Source: UBA10906 sp049296695 (GTDB taxonomy: Bacteria > Pseudomonadota > Gammaproteobacteria > Methylococcales > Methylomonadaceae). From it: 56,926 bases of DNA. The DNA is taken from NCBI GenBank assembly GCA_049296695.1, contig JBAQSX010000066.1, forward strand, positions 1 to 56,926. The letters run 5' to 3'. The position numbers and the translations under genes were made by a program. Positions 7,862 through 17,047 of the stretch are shown here, piece after piece. The notes under the pieces were generated by a model, which searched no databases, was not told the origin of the DNA, and saw only the letters and a program-made list of their open reading frames with translations. Within the stretch, counting starts at the first letter, position 1, and each line of letters begins with the position of its first letter.

Positions 7862-10540
7862 CTAGCGCGACCAAGGTGCAACAACATCGGCAGCAATGCC
7901 GTATTTGGCAATCGCCACTTCGACTTTAGCAGAGTCAAACTGACCGCTGTCGGCTAAGGCCTTCAGTGCCGCAATGGTGACGTGATAACGGTCTACCTCA
8001 AAGAAACTCCGCAGATTTTCGCGGGTATCAGAACGTCCAAAACCGTCTGTACCTAATACGGTATAAGGGGCTTTAACATAAGCTCTGATTTGTTCAGCAA
8101 AAGCGCGGGTGTAATCAGTCGCCGCAATCACAGGAATAGTTGCATCGCTTAAACAATGGCTAACGTGAGCTTGTTTTTGCGGTTCGGTGGGGTGTAGACG
8201 ATTCCAACGTTCACAGGCTTGCCCATCACGCGCCAGCTCAGTAAAGCTAGGACAGCTCCATAAATCCGCTTCCACTTTCCAATCATCACGCAATAATTGC
8301 GCGGCATGTTCGACTTCGCGGAAAATTGTGCCTGAACCTAACAGTTGTACCCGTGGAGCTTGAGCTTGTTCACCTTTTTTAAAGCAATACATGCCTTTTA
8401 AGATGTCTTGCTCAATGCCTTTAGGCATAGCAGGGTGAACATAGTTTTCATTCATCACGGTGATGTAATAGAAAATATCTTCTTGTTCCACATACATACG
8501 GCGCAAACCGTCTTGAATAATCACTGCCAATTCATATTGATAAGTCGGGTCGTAAGCCACGCAATTAGGCACAGTCGCCGCCATTAAATGACTGTGACCG
8601 TCTTCGTGTTGCAAGCCTTCGCCGTTTAAAGTGGTTCTACCCGCAGTGCCGCCCATTAAAAAGCCGCGTGTCCGTTGGTCAGCGGCCGCCCAAATCAAGT
8701 CGCCCACCCGTTGGAAACCAAACATCGAATAATAAATGAAGAACGGAATCATCGGCACATTATGGGTTGAATAGGACGTACCCGCCGCAATCCAATCACA
8801 TAAACCACCTGCTTCGTTAATGCCTTCTTGCAGGATTTGTCCGTGCTTGTCTTCTTTGTAGAACATCAATTGTTCAGCATCTTGCGGGGTGTATAACTGA
8901 CCCACTTGTGACCAAATACCCAATTGCTTGAACATGCCTTCCATGCCAAAAGTGCGCGATTCATCAGGGACGATTGGCACAATGCGTTTGCCGATGTTTT
9001 TGTCTTTCACCAAAATATTGAGCAGATTCACAAACGCCATCGTGGTTGAAATTTCACGACCTTCACGCGTGGCTTCTAACAAAGATTTAAAATCACTCAG
9101 CACTGGCACGTCTAAACTATAAGACTTGGCTCTACGCGCTGGTAGATGACCGCCTAAGGCTTCACGGCGCGTTTGCATATAATTGAGTTCTTTTGAGCCT
9201 TCGGGGAAGGTTAAGTATTCAAGGCTTTCAATTTGTTCATCATTAATGGGTAGTTCATAACGGTCACGGAAAATGCGTAGCGATTCAGTGTCCATTTTCT
9301 TTTGTTGATGCGTGATGTTTTGCGCTTCACCCGATTTACCCATGCGATAGCCTTTAATGGTTTTGGCCAAAATCACCGTAGGCTGACCTTTATGATTGAC
9401 AGCGGTATGGAAAGCGGCAAACACTTTAGCGGGGTCATGACCACCACGGTTCAACTCCCATATATCTCTGTCTGACCAGTCCGCCACCATGGCTTTAAGC
9501 TGTGGACTGTTAAAGAAATGCTCGCGCACATAACCGCCGTCTTTGGCTTTAAAGGTTTGATAATCGCCGTCTACACATTCCATCATGCGTTGCACTAATA
9601 AACCCTCTTTATCACGCGCCAGCAACATATCCCAACGTTGCCCCCACACCACTTTAATCACATTCCAACCCGCGCCACGGAATTCACTTTCTAATTCTTG
9701 AATGATTTTGCCGTTGCCGCGCACTGGCCCATCAAGACGTTGCAAGTTACAGTTGACCACGAAAATTAAGTTATCGAGTTTTTCGCGTCCTGCCATGCCA
9801 ATCGCGCCCAATGATTCGGGTTCATCGGTTTCACCATCACCTAAAAAGCTCCAAACCTTACGCCCTTCAGTGGTGGTTAAACCTCGGTCTTGCAAATAAC
9901 GCATAAAACGGGCTTGATAGATTGCCATAATCGGCCCTAAACCCATAGACACCGTGGGGAACTGCCAAAAATCTTGCATTAACCAAGGATGAGGATAAGA
10001 CGATAAACCATTACCGCCCACTTCTTGGCGGAAATTATCCATTTGTTCTAAAGTGAACCTGCCCAGTAAAAAGGCTCTGGCATAATCACCGGGGGTTAAA
10101 TGTCCTTGGGTGAAAATCAAATCACCGCCGTGTTGTTCACAAGGCGCGTGCCAAAAATGGTTATAGCCCACGTCATACAAAGTTGCCGCTGAGGCAAAAC
10201 TGGCAATGTGTCCGCCGACATTGGTGTGTTTATTAGCGCGTAACACCATCATCATGGCATTCCAGCGTACATAAGAGCGGATGCGTTGTTCGATAGTCGC
10301 GTCACCGGGGAATTGAGCCTGCTGAGCGACGGGAATGGTATTGAGATAAGCGGTGTTGGCACTGAAAGGAATATCAAAGCCAGAATGACGGGTGACAGCC
10401 ACTAGCTGTTCAATTAAAAAATGGGCGCGTTCACTACCCTCTCGTTCTAATACAGATTGCAGGGCTTCGATCCATTCTTTGGTTTCTAGCGGATCACTAT
10501 CCTGTTGTCGAGTAATGTCTGACGGTAAACTATTGTTCAT
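7862..10540 (-). CDS. aceE: Pyruvate dehydrogenase E1 component (homodimeric type)
   Basis: 892 residues, matching the homodimeric E1 of gammaproteobacteria (887 in E. coli). The thiamine diphosphate motif begins GDGETDEPES and ends about 30 residues later at NLIFVVNCNLQ. Other family-typical segments are WSFLGDGETDEP, GGTAGRTTLNGEGLQHEDGHS and the C-terminal LGTDGFGRSDTRE. It decarboxylates pyruvate and reductively acetylates the E2 lipoyl group. It is first in the aceE-aceF-lpd set. The start ATG at 10540 has only a weak AGGA upstream. Regulation (for example by a PdhR-like factor) cannot be deduced here. Confidence 0.97.
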   Translation of the reverse strand: MNNSLPSDITRQQDSDPLETKEWIEALQSVLEREGSERAHFLIEQLVAVTRHSGFDIPFSANTAYLNTIPVAQQAQFPGDATIEQRIRSYVRWNAMMMVLRANKHTNVGGHIASFASAATLYDVGYNHFWHAPCEQHGGDLIFTQGHLTPGDYARAFLLGRFTLEQMDNFRQEVGGNGLSSYPHPWLMQDFWQFPTVSMGLGPIMAIYQARFMRYLQDRGLTTTEGRKVWSFLGDGETDEPESLGAIGMAGREKLDNLIFVVNCNLQRLDGPVRGNGKIIQELESEFRGAGWNVIKVVWGQRWDMLLARDKEGLLVQRMMECVDGDYQTFKAKDGGYVREHFFNSPQLKAMVADWSDRDIWELNRGGHDPAKVFAAFHTAVNHKGQPTVILAKTIKGYRMGKSGEAQNITHQQKKMDTESLRIFRDRYELPINDEQIESLEYLTFPEGSKELNYMQTRREALGGHLPARRAKSYSLDVPVLSDFKSLLEATREGREISTTMAFVNLLNILVKDKNIGKRIVPIVPDESRTFGMEGMFKQLGIWSQVGQLYTPQDAEQLMFYKEDKHGQILQEGINEAGGLCDWIAAGTSYSTHNVPMIPFFIYYSMFGFQRVGDLIWAAADQRTRGFLMGGTAGRTTLNGEGLQHEDGHSHLMAATVPNCVAYDPTYQYELAVIIQDGLRRMYVEQEDIFYYITVMNENYVHPAMPKGIEQDILKGMYCFKKGEQAQAPRVQLLGSGTIFREVEHAAQLLRDDWKVEADLWSCPSFTELARDGQACERWNRLHPTEPQKQAHVSHCLSDATIPVIAATDYTRAFAEQIRAYVKAPYTVLGTDGFGRSDTRENLRSFFEVDRYHVTIAALKALADSGQFDSAKVEVAIAKYGIAADVVAPWSR

Positions 10541-10811
10541 TATGGAATCCTATGGAGAGTGTAGTGCGTGATGACTTATATAAATTCTCTTAGCGCAAAG
10601 CCTTAAAGCTAGGGCGGCTGTCATTGGCGCATAGTATATACAAATTTCATCAATGCGGCATGAGCAGTAACTACCCGTGCGTTTTTTTAACAAGCCAGCA
10701 GTAAATTTTAATGCCAATAGAGAAACTATTTATCAATAATTAATAGCCATTACAAATTAAAATAATATTATTTTTAATGAATTAAATTTAGTTACTGAAT
10801 TTATAAATTAT
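10541..10811. other. AT-rich leader of aceE with no gene
   Basis: Between the divergent repeat at 10812 and the aceE start there is no credible coding frame. The part from about 10680 is very AT-rich and probably carries the aceE promoter, but no convincing -35/-10 pair was identified. Confidence 0.5.
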
Positions 10812-10866
10812 AATGGAGTCCAAAGCTTACTTTATATCCACTACAAAGCAAGCTTTGGACTCCATT
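10812..10866. repeat. GGAGTCC-ended palindrome after the DUF748 gene
   Basis: The arms AATGGAGTCCAAAGCTT (10812-10828) and its reverse complement (10850-10866) flank a 21-nt loop. It shares the GGAGTCCAA outer end with the palindrome at 6467-6514. It lies just beyond the DUF748 stop (10905) on the minus strand and could act as a transcript-end hairpin. Confidence 0.75.
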
Positions 10867-10904
10867 TCTATAATTGTAATCAGTCGCTATTTAAATATAA
10901 ATCA

Positions 10905-13900
10905 TTACTGCGTTTTCAACGCCAAAATACTCAATAACTCCCCATTACTACTAGGCTGAATTTGCGTATCTAAAATAAACACCCGTGCATTATCAACGCC
11001 ACCTTGTTTGACTAAATAATTAGCAATAGTTTGCGCCCGACTTGCGGCAAGATTTTTTAAACGTTGCTGTTCTGGCGATAATATCTCAGCCAATTTCTGC
11101 TCAGCGGTAGCATAATATTTTTGTACTGATTTAATATCATTAGAGTCTTTTAAAGCCAACACCTGCTCAGCTAATAAAGGCAGTTTTTCGGTAAATAATT
11201 GCGTTAATAATCGACGATAATCCTCATCGGATATTTGTACATATTCGGGCAAAATATCACGTTTTTCTTGTTGCTTAATTTCAGCGGCGCGAATAATTTT
11301 TAATTGATCATACAAAGCATCATGCTGAATTACAGGCCAATCTTGCGCCTGAAAAGAAATGCCTTTAATGGTTAAATTTAATTGCGGACGTTCTTTTAAA
11401 GCTTTTGCTAGCGTGTCTAATTTAAGCAATTGCGCGTTATCTAATTGCGCATTACCCGCATTAAAAGCCACACTACTCATATCTGCTTCACTATCCACCA
11501 AACTGGCTAATAATCGAAATGGTGAAGTGACTAATTTACTAATGGCATTCATTAACGCGTCTGATAGCACAGCGGCTATATTAAAATGTGGGTCATCTAA
11601 ACTCCCCGTAATGGGTACATTTAATTTAATTCTACCGCTAGAATCTTTTAATAAAGCCACTGCTAAATCTAAAGGCAAAGACACTGCTTTAGGGTTTTCA
11701 ACCTTAGCGCCTAATTCAAATTGATCAATTACTATTTTATTGGTCGCGGTTAATTTTTTTTCAGCAATTTGATAATTCAAATCCAGCGATAATTTACCAT
11801 TCTCTACTTTATAACCCGCAAACTGCACCATATAAGGCGACATTAACGGCATAGGCATCCCGTCAAAATCTAAATTAATAGCATAATCACCTAACTGCGG
11901 ATTCATATCCGCTGTAATACTCACTGGAGCTAAATCATAAGCCGTACCTTTTAATTGCGCTTTAATCGTCGATTTTTGCTCAGACGATAAACCACTCGCG
12001 CCACCTTCTAAACTTCTAATTTGCGCATAAAAAGGCAAAATTAACGATAAATCCGTAAAATCAGATGAACCGTCAATTAATTGAATTTTACCTAAATTAA
12101 AAAACGGCTTTTTAATTACTGTTGTTTCTTTAATTTCCTTGATACTTTTATCAGCTACGCTATTTTTTTCAGGCGTATTAATAGGTATTTCAGAAAAATT
12201 AAGGATTTTATTCTCAGCAATAGTCACCTTAGCATAAGGTTTTTTTAATACTAACGCGCTTGCGGTATAACGTTGTTCTTGCATATCGATATTAATATCA
12301 GTTAAGGATAAATCCTCCCATTTAATTAAATCTTTATGTAGAATTGTATCTCTGGTTAAAAACTGGGCAATGGAACTATTACCATTAAACTTAATTGCTG
12401 TCCCTGTTTCTGATTGCGCAATAAATAATTGTCCACCTACAGAAAATTTACCATCGACTAATTCCAATTTAGCCACCTTATCAACATAAGGTTGTAAATT
12501 TTTTAAGGATAATTCTTTTAAGGCAACTGTTAATTGCGTACTAATCGGTTTTAAAGTGCTAGTACCCTCTAAACTCAACAGACTATTACCATTAATTGCC
12601 ATAGCAAATTGTACGGGCATTACCGCACCTTCTTTAGTATTAAAGTCTTTCAGGCTTAAATTAATTGCTTTTAAATTAAAACTCACAGGTTTAGCAGGCG
12701 TTTTATCGATAAATAAAACACTTGCTTCTTTTAAAGCTAAATTATTAAGCTGAATTGCCCAAGCTTGACTATTATTGGTGGTTTCTGTAGTCGTTTCTGC
12801 GGGTGCTACATCGCTAGCTTTATTAGTAGTAAATAGTGTTTGATAATTCACTACGCCATCATTATTTAACCACGCTTGCACATTGGCATTATTAAGCGAA
12901 ACTGAATCAATACTAAGCTGTTTAGTTTCTAAATCTAATGCCACCCCACGCACTGAAAAATCAGGAATTTTAATTAAAGGCTTGTCTTGTTTTGTTTCAA
13001 AAAGCTGAATATCTTTACTGTCAAGCTTAGTTTGTTTTAAGGCAAACTGTAATTTATCTTTCGTATAAGAACCTGAATAAACAGATGCTAATTTTAAGTC
13101 ATCGATTTTTAATAATGCCGCTGGCGATAATTGCACCACGGCATTATCACTGTGAATACTGGCTTTAGTGGCTTCAAACTGCCATGTTTTATTATCATAA
13201 TTAAGTTTTAAATCGGTTTCGTAATTGAACTTTGCTAATTTAAGTTGATTATTATAATTAAGTCCTTGTAAGGTTACTTGTAAAGTATCGGCTTGGACTG
13301 TTAATTTATTATGCGCATATTTTAAATTGTAATCTAAAGTTAATTGCCCCTCGCCTTGTAGACTTGGATTATTGGTATGATGCGCTTCATTATTGATAAG
13401 CGCGTTAATATTTTCTAAGGCTATTTTATTGAGTTGGATACGTCCTTTTGAAGCCAATGGATTAATACTCATTGTGCCTTGCCAATTCAATTCACCCAAA
13501 GCATCTAAAACGAGAGCAAAGCCTAAATCAAATTGACTGTCAGCTATCGTGGAAAAATTACTAATATTTAAATTAATGGGTTTAATGCTTTGCTTGGTAT
13601 GATTATCTGCATAAATTAGTTCCCCTGAGCTTAATTCTACTTTGGCAATTTTAACAGGGAACAAGGGTGCGTCTTCATTGCTTGGCTTTTTGGATTCTTT
13701 ATTGGTTTTAATTAAATGACTAAAATTAAATGAGCCGTCTTTTTGCTTAACAATATGAATAAACGGCTTAGTTAATATTACTGAATTAAGTAATAAGGTT
13801 TTTTGTTTGAGTGATTCCAAAAAATTAATTTGTAAGCTGAAATTTTCAAAACTAACAAAGGAATTGCCATTAGTTTCTAATAATTTGAACTGTTGTAATT

Positions 13901-14117
13901 GCAGTTGCAAGGGTGATAAAGACAGTTGTACAGCCGCTAAAGAGCTTTTTCTGCCTGTTTGTTGGTGGATTAATTCGGGTATTTTGGCAGTTAATAAAGG
14001 CGGCAAAGCAAAATAAAGTGCAATACTACTGCTAATTAATAATGTAAAAACAATAAGCAATATTTTAATCGGTTTTCTTTTTAGTAGAGCAGGGAAACGC
14101 TGAATAATCGAATTCAT
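10905..14117 (-). CDS. DUF748/AsmA-like envelope protein
   Basis: 1070 residues. A single N-terminal membrane segment (about residues 18-42, ILLIVFTLLISSSIALYF) is followed by a long, repetitive beta-rich region of the kind seen in the AsmA/TamB/DUF748 group. Frequent segments pair alternating hydrophobic strands with phrases such as LDLNYQIAEKKL and GRIKLNVPITGSLDDPHF, the latter a hallmark near the end of DUF748. The last about 170 residues resemble an OmpA-like tail (LDTLAKALKERPQLNLTIKG). These proteins are anchored in the inner membrane and span the periplasm, and members of the group are linked to lipid transport or outer-membrane homeostasis. The precise role here is unknown. Confidence 0.75.
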   Translation of the reverse strand: MNSIIQRFPALLKRKPIKILLIVFTLLISSSIALYFALPPLLTAKIPELIHQQTGRKSSLAAVQLSLSPLQLQLQQFKLLETNGNSFVSFENFSLQINFLESLKQKTLLLNSVILTKPFIHIVKQKDGSFNFSHLIKTNKESKKPSNEDAPLFPVKIAKVELSSGELIYADNHTKQSIKPINLNISNFSTIADSQFDLGFALVLDALGELNWQGTMSINPLASKGRIQLNKIALENINALINNEAHHTNNPSLQGEGQLTLDYNLKYAHNKLTVQADTLQVTLQGLNYNNQLKLAKFNYETDLKLNYDNKTWQFEATKASIHSDNAVVQLSPAALLKIDDLKLASVYSGSYTKDKLQFALKQTKLDSKDIQLFETKQDKPLIKIPDFSVRGVALDLETKQLSIDSVSLNNANVQAWLNNDGVVNYQTLFTTNKASDVAPAETTTETTNNSQAWAIQLNNLALKEASVLFIDKTPAKPVSFNLKAINLSLKDFNTKEGAVMPVQFAMAINGNSLLSLEGTSTLKPISTQLTVALKELSLKNLQPYVDKVAKLELVDGKFSVGGQLFIAQSETGTAIKFNGNSSIAQFLTRDTILHKDLIKWEDLSLTDINIDMQEQRYTASALVLKKPYAKVTIAENKILNFSEIPINTPEKNSVADKSIKEIKETTVIKKPFFNLGKIQLIDGSSDFTDLSLILPFYAQIRSLEGGASGLSSEQKSTIKAQLKGTAYDLAPVSITADMNPQLGDYAINLDFDGMPMPLMSPYMVQFAGYKVENGKLSLDLNYQIAEKKLTATNKIVIDQFELGAKVENPKAVSLPLDLAVALLKDSSGRIKLNVPITGSLDDPHFNIAAVLSDALMNAISKLVTSPFRLLASLVDSEADMSSVAFNAGNAQLDNAQLLKLDTLAKALKERPQLNLTIKGISFQAQDWPVIQHDALYDQLKIIRAAEIKQQEKRDILPEYVQISDEDYRRLLTQLFTEKLPLLAEQVLALKDSNDIKSVQKYYATAEQKLAEILSPEQQRLKNLAASRAQTIANYLVKQGGVDNARVFILDTQIQPSSNGELLSILALKTQ

Positions 14118-14361
14118 AAAAATTTCCGAAAGCGGGGCGAGTGAAAGGTTATTTTATGCTATCAGTAGTGGCAATGCTGGCGTTTTTTAATCTGAATTGA
14201 AAAGATAATAATACAGTATGGTCAATTTAGATTAGTTATTAAATATTTCTCATTGCGGTAGGGATTGCTACAATCCACAAGCCACAGTTGGTATATATTA
14301 CAACGTATCCCTGTGACTGAATTTCAGCATCCATGCTGAAATGACGAGTGACTAGTTTAGT
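14118..14361. other. Intergenic region upstream of the DUF748 gene
   Basis: No gene is supported. It includes a short imperfect palindrome with TTTCAGCATCCATGCTGAAA at about 14322-14341. The DUF748 promoter should lie near 14120-14200, but none was defined. Confidence 0.4.
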
Positions 14362-14364
14362 TAT

Positions 14365-14488
14365 TAACTCAAGTTACGCATGATTCAAAAAATCAAATGC
14401 TTAGATTAAAAAAATGTATTGTGGGCGCGAATTTATTCGCGCCCACTTCCACAATACTATTTTTATTATCTTTGCGTAACTTGAGTTA
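14365..14488. repeat. Nested palindromic element, GTTACGCA family, copy A
   Basis: The outer inverted repeats are TAACTCAAGTTACGCA (14365-14380) and TGCGTAACTTGAGTTA (14473-14488), a perfect 16-bp match. Inside lies an unrelated palindrome, GTGGGCGCGAA/TTCGCGCCCAC (about 14421-14446), with TATTGT/ACAATA outside it. The same outer repeat, with different cores, recurs at 24561, 25479, 41785 and 49897. The size, terminal inverted repeats and lack of coding capacity suggest a miniature inverted-repeat transposable element. Confidence 0.8.
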
Positions 14489-14621
14489 TTGCGTTCTTTA
14501 TTTAAAAACGAATTACTTAATATATGCCACGACCAAACAACTGAAAAAGGAAAAGAAACTTTTAGCATTTCGTCAATTATTTCTTTAGCCTGTTGTTTTT
14601 CTGTTTTAATTGATTGCTTTT

Positions 14622-15434
14622 TTAATCAAAACGCTTAGCATCACTGGGCAGTTTTTTAAATAACGCATCAGCGGCAATACCATATTCTTTAGGATAAAAC
14701 ACTGAGGCTAAATACAAACCTTCAGGGGGAGCGGTTAAACCTGCTTGTGTTCTATCTTTAACTTCTAATAAGTATTGCGTCCATGATATTGCTTGTCTGT
14801 TTGCGCCAATTTCAATTAACACCCCTGCTATATTGCGTACCATGTGATGTAAGAAGGCATTTGCAGATACTTCAATAATGACGCGCTCGTGGTCACGATG
14901 CACATCAATAAAATACAATTCTCGAAACGGGCTATTTGATTGGCAACCAGCAGCGCGAAATGACGAAAAATCATGTGAGCCGACAAGCGTTTGCGCCGCA
15001 GTGTGCATCGCTTGGGCATCTAAGGGCGCGTAGCACCATGTAGTTTGCTTGTGCAACAAGGCTGAACGCACGGGACGATTTAAAATCTCGTAACGATACA
15101 AACGCGCAATCGCGCTATAACGGGCATGAAAATCAGCTTGTGCAGGTTGTGTCCAAGTAATACGCACATCGGCGGGTAAGTGACTATTACCACCCAATAA
15201 CCACGCATTCGCTGAGCGTTGTGCATGGCTATCAAAATGTACCACCTGCTCTAAAGCATGAACCCCCGCATCAGTACGCCCCGCACACAACACCGTGACC
15301 GCATGATTGGCAACAACACTTAAGGCTTGTTCTAATGCGGCTTGCACGCTACGTCCATTACGTTGCCACTGCCAGCCACAAAAATGGCTACCATCATATT
15401 CGATGCCCAATACCCAACGTTTAATTTCACTCAT
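14622..15434 (-). CDS. truA: tRNA pseudouridine(38-40) synthase
   Basis: 270 residues, family-typical. Catalytic Asp lies in AGRTDAGVHA at about residues 51-60. The N-terminal GIEYDGSHFCGWQ and the later HHMVRNIAG are also TruA signatures. It converts uridines 38-40 in the anticodon arm of many tRNAs to pseudouridine in the cytoplasm. The start at 15434 overlaps the end of the L,D-transpeptidase gene by 8 nt, so the two are translationally coupled. The downstream nested repeat at 14365-14488 begins about 130 bp after the stop. Confidence 0.95.
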   Translation of the reverse strand: MSEIKRWVLGIEYDGSHFCGWQWQRNGRSVQAALEQALSVVANHAVTVLCAGRTDAGVHALEQVVHFDSHAQRSANAWLLGGNSHLPADVRITWTQPAQADFHARYSAIARLYRYEILNRPVRSALLHKQTTWCYAPLDAQAMHTAAQTLVGSHDFSSFRAAGCQSNSPFRELYFIDVHRDHERVIIEVSANAFLHHMVRNIAGVLIEIGANRQAISWTQYLLEVKDRTQAGLTAPPEGLYLASVFYPKEYGIAADALFKKLPSDAKRFD

Positions 15435-15915
15435 GAATAAATACCTTCATACCCGCTGGTACGCGTTCAAATAAATCTAAAACATCGGCATTGTTCATGC
15501 GAATACAGCCGTGTGATTGTGGTGTCGCGCTCATTAATTCATCGGGCGCGCCGTGAATATAAATATACCGCCACGCGCTGTCGACCTTGCCATAACGATT
15601 CTTTCCCGCTTCCAAGCCACCTAGCCATAAAATCCGCGTCAAAATCCAATCGCGCTGTGGGAATTGTTCTCGCAAACGGCTGTTATAGATTTCCCCCGTT
15701 GGTCTACGGCCTACAAATACGCTGTATAAAGGCTGATGTTCACCTATTCTGGCGCGGATACAATGCCAGCCGCGTGGTGTGCATTCACTGCCGCGTAATT
15801 CACCCGCACCGTTTTTAGCAGTGGATACTAAATAAGTTTTGATTACTTGTTGATTTTCAATCAAGGTTAATTGTTGTTTATGCAAACAAATATCAATAAA
15901 AGTATGGCTATTCAT
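15427..15915 (-). CDS. L,D-transpeptidase (YkuD) catalytic-domain protein
   Basis: 162 residues. The YkuD active site is SHGCIRM with C137 as nucleophile and H135, and an upstream His in IYIHGAPDE (H121). These enzymes make 3-3 peptidoglycan crosslinks or attach proteins to the sidestem, normally in the periplasm. No signal peptide or membrane anchor is visible, and there is no LysM or other wall-binding domain, so its export route is unclear. Similar short YkuD proteins are common in gammaproteobacteria. It overlaps truA by 8 nt. Confidence 0.85.
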   Translation of the reverse strand: MNSHTFIDICLHKQQLTLIENQQVIKTYLVSTAKNGAGELRGSECTPRGWHCIRARIGEHQPLYSVFVGRRPTGEIYNSRLREQFPQRDWILTRILWLGGLEAGKNRYGKVDSAWRYIYIHGAPDELMSATPQSHGCIRMNNADVLDLFERVPAGMKVFIHE

Positions 15916-16164
15916 AATAATCAGTAATATCTCAAAAGAATAGGATTAAAAAAGATGTTGACGCACAAAAAGCCAATAACAATAGAGTGCATCACCTCAG
16001 ATTTTGAAAAATAAATCATTTCTTTAATGAGTCTTTTTATGTTTGTTTTTAAATCCAAGTTTTTACGCGCTATATATCAATTTTTGTGGTTTTTTATATA
16101 GTCTACTTTTTAAGACACTACTCTTTTATGTTATTAATTTAAATTACACAGAAATAATAAAACC

Positions 16165-16237
16165 GTAGGGGCAAAATATTTTTTGCCCCTTAGGAACAAT
16201 CGGTTGTTATTAAGGGCAAATAATAATTTGCCCCTAC
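16165..16237. repeat. GTAGGGGCAAA palindrome, free-standing copy
   Basis: The ends GTAGGGGCAAAAT and ATTTGCCCCTAC bracket an internal TTGCCCCT ... AAGGGCAAAT. It is closely related to the cores at 25550-25634 and 49925-49996. Those two lie inside GTTACGCA-type outer repeats; this one has no clear outer repeat. Confidence 0.75.
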
Positions 16238-16594
16238 AGTTCAATGATTCCATACTCACAAATAATCATTCGCCCTTTCCTACTGCATAACGTCAGTTAT
16301 TAATTTAATTTGGTTACATAATTTTTTATATGTAGCTATTTTATAGAATAATGTCTTATTACTCACTCTTTTATATTAGCAATTTTTTTGTTGCAATTAA
16401 GTCAATAATTCACTCTTGACTTTTAAACATTAAAAATGGCTAGCTTTAAAAAGCTACCCATTAATACCTTTAAAACCGCTTTTATGAAATGCACAAGCAA
16501 TCATAAAGCCTGTAAAAAAAGCACGGCACGAGTAATAACGCTTGCTAAGGTAAGACTATTCTGCTAAAAATGCGCGGTTTATTTATCTTGCCTC
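16238..16594. other. AT-rich gap upstream of dksA
   Basis: No coding frame is credible. A short hairpin with TAGCTTTAAAAAGCTA lies near 16442-16457. The dksA ribosome-binding site (AGGAG) ends this stretch at 16595-16599, 7 nt before the ATG at 16607. Confidence 0.5.
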
Positions 16595-16606
16595 AGGAGC
16601 TAATGA

Positions 16607-17041
16607 ATGACCGAGAGTCCTAAAACAAGCACATCACCGTTTAGCTTTACAGCTTATGTTGAACAAGATGGTGAAGAGTACATGAATGAAGCTCAACTCA
16701 AGCATTTTGAGACCATTCTAAAGAATTGGAAAGCCGAATTAATGCACGAAGTGGATCGTACTGTGCATTATATGCAAGATGATGCCGCGAACTTCCCCGA
16801 TCCTAACGATAGAGCCACGCAAGAATCGGAATTCAGTTTAGAACTGAGAACCCGTGACCGTGAACGCCGTTTGATTCGTAAAATTGACGAGTCTTTAAAA
16901 GCCATTGAATCAGGTGATTATGGTTTTTGTGAATCCTGTGGTGTCGACATTGGTATTCGCCGCTTAGAAGCGCGTCCTACTGCGACTTTATGTATTGATT
17001 GCAAAACCCTCGATGAAATTCGAGAAAAACAAATGGGTTAA
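16607..17041 (+). CDS. dksA: RNA polymerase-binding transcription factor DksA
   Basis: 144 residues. The coiled-coil tip carries the paired aspartates D65 and D68 in FPDPNDRA. The zinc finger is C108, C111, C129 and C132 (CESC/CIDC). The segment SLELRTRDRERRLIRKI is very close to E. coli DksA. With ppGpp it binds the RNA polymerase secondary channel and tunes stable-RNA and amino-acid promoters. AGGAG lies 7 nt before the ATG. It ends directly against gluQ, in the same reading frame, with only a single TAA between them. Confidence 0.96.
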   Translation: MTESPKTSTSPFSFTAYVEQDGEEYMNEAQLKHFETILKNWKAELMHEVDRTVHYMQDDAANFPDPNDRATQESEFSLELRTRDRERRLIRKIDESLKAIESGDYGFCESCGVDIGIRRLEARPTATLCIDCKTLDEIREKQMG

Positions 17042-17047
17042 ACGCTT

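Noticed and set aside
14397..14588. Small plus-strand frame of 63 codons
   Set aside because: It runs through the nested repeat and has no ribosome-binding site.
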